A DNA stretch of 64,000 nt from Providencia rettgeri. Its GTDB lineage: Bacteria > Pseudomonadota > Gammaproteobacteria > Enterobacterales > Enterobacteriaceae. Where the stretch lies: positions 3,658,001 to 3,722,000 of the forward strand of contig NZ_CP017671.1 of assembly GCF_001874625.1 (NCBI RefSeq), given 5' to 3'. Below, piece after piece: positions 63,430 to 64,000 of the stretch; positions within the stretch are counted from its first letter, which is position 1; each line of letters starts with the position of its first letter. Below the pieces are notes generated by a model. That model ran no database searches. It had not been told where the DNA came from and saw only the letters and a program-made list of their open reading frames with translations. The translations under genes were made by a program, and so were the position numbers.

Positions 63430-64000
63430 ATGAGCAAAAGCAATGTCGAACTCTCCCGCAGACACTTTCTAAAATGTGCCGTTATTGCTGGGATATCTGT
63501 TTATTTAGCGCCTTTGTATAGCCGTGCCTTTGACGTGCTATTCGAGGAAAAAATCCTTCAATCTCCAGATTGGAATCCCGTAGATAAGCAAATAAAATTT
63601 CGAATTGATGGTTTTTCCAAAGTTCAAGGAGAAAAAGTATTTGCTCGAGATATACGCGCTCGCGATATCCCTCACTGGCCCAAAAAACAGGGTCATGCAT
63701 TTCTACTTCGAGTTACTCAAGCCGATAAAATCTATCAAGGTTTTGACCTCAGTCGTCTTAAAGATGGGTTAATGCCTGATCGCCTTGTGACGGCAGCAGA
63801 TTTAGAAAAAGATGGTGTCGCCTTCCCTGACTTTTATGGTGATGACATGTTGTTACCTACAGGGAAAACCCCCGCATATCTAGGTCAAGCGGTCGCTTTA
63901 TTGATTTATCATGACTTCGCTAGATTTAACTTCGCGAAAGAAACGCTAAAATTCCGTGATGATATCATTCAATATGGCGCTTATACTGGCCCTCTCGAAC
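63430..64000 (+). CDS. Molybdopterin-dependent oxidoreductase, Tat-exported, N-terminal part (cut by window edge)
   Basis: The first 190 residues of a larger protein starting at the ATG at 63430. It begins with a Tat signal, SRRHFLK, at residues 9-15 and a hydrophobic segment ending near the AFD at about 33-35. The text after it (KIRFRIDGFSKVQGEKVFARDI-like; later GKTPAYLGQAVALLIYHD) matches the start of the large subunit of the xanthine-dehydrogenase family. Divergent xdhC and MobA-like genes support this. Export of the large subunit points to a periplasmic aldehyde or N-heterocycle oxidoreductase. The substrate is unknown and the rest lies outside the window. Confidence 0.8.
   Translation, partial: MSKSNVELSRRHFLKCAVIAGISVYLAPLYSRAFDVLFEEKILQSPDWNPVDKQIKFRIDGFSKVQGEKVFARDIRARDIPHWPKKQGHAFLLRVTQADKIYQGFDLSRLKDGLMPDRLVTAADLEKDGVAFPDFYGDDMLLPTGKTPAYLGQAVALLIYHDFARFNFAKETLKFRDDIIQYGAYTGPLE

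Noticed and set aside
1-64000. CRISPR arrays, tRNA or rRNA genes, insertion sequences
   Set aside because: I looked for regularly spaced repeats, tRNA-like T-loop text and terminal inverted repeats with transposase frames and found none I could support.

Overview
The window is AT-rich chromosomal DNA from an enterobacterium. Protein content and gene order point to the Morganellaceae, most likely Providencia. Many proteins are close to E. coli ones I know (YadGH, Can, Hpt, CueO, YacC, CyuA, BtsT/YjiX/YjiA, PurT, RimO, CscA/K/R, GltS), but the base composition is lower in GC and the order is rearranged. I see no rRNA, tRNA, insertion sequence, integrase or CRISPR array. The genus is an inference; I could run no search.

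Layout. 1-74: first codons of a secreted protein. 785-10974: a block resembling the E. coli yadH-yadG-can-hpt-cueO-yacC neighbourhood, with an orphan 1394-residue haemagglutinin-type exoprotein at the can/hpt junction; it carries two complete secretion (TPS) domains and has no TpsB partner here. 11079-15371: an AbrB-family membrane protein, a TetR regulator, and a two-gene operon encoding separately the two halves of the plant Tm-1 architecture, under a promoter flanked and overlapped by two matching palindromes. 15428-24577: two paralogous membrane proteins, meso-diaminopimelate dehydrogenase, a MATE exporter, cysteine desulfidase CyuA and the btsT-yjiX-yjiA pyruvate-uptake unit. 25008-31597: a small secreted protein and a chaperone-usher fimbrial locus. 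31825-37870: purT with a PurR box, rarD, and a sucrose locus (cscK, cscA, cscR) without a transporter. 38340-42855: an orphan LuxR-type regulator with a degenerate receiver, a structured intergenic element, a Fis-type regulator without an AAA+ domain, rimO, and a TIM-barrel-like protein. 43143-47148: a Fur-box iron-uptake operon combining P19, cupredoxin, FTR1, M75 and DyP peroxidase genes. 47312-53585: a von Willebrand protein, a lipoprotein, and a LysR regulator divergent from an adenine deaminase/purine permease operon with a PurR-like box. 53701-61532: two RidA proteins, a chromosomal ANT(3'')-like nucleotidyltransferase, a benzoylformate-decarboxylase-like enzyme, GltS, a LysR regulator and DadA. 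61651-64000: XdhC, a MobA-like cytidylyltransferase and the start of a Tat-exported molybdenum hydroxylase.

How the parts work together. Several small units are regulated by sites visible in the DNA: CueR for cueO (19-bp spacer), Fur for the iron operon, PurR-like boxes for purT and for adenine deaminase/permease, a LacI-type palindrome between cscK and cscA, paired palindromes for the Tm-1 operon, and a repeated 15-17 bp motif upstream of both gltS and dadA-ridA that suggests joint control of amino-acid uptake and D-amino-acid oxidation. The most unusual items are the duplicated orphan TPS exoprotein, the split Tm-1 operon, the composite iron operon, the shared gltS/dadA motif and the structured element at 39436-39570.
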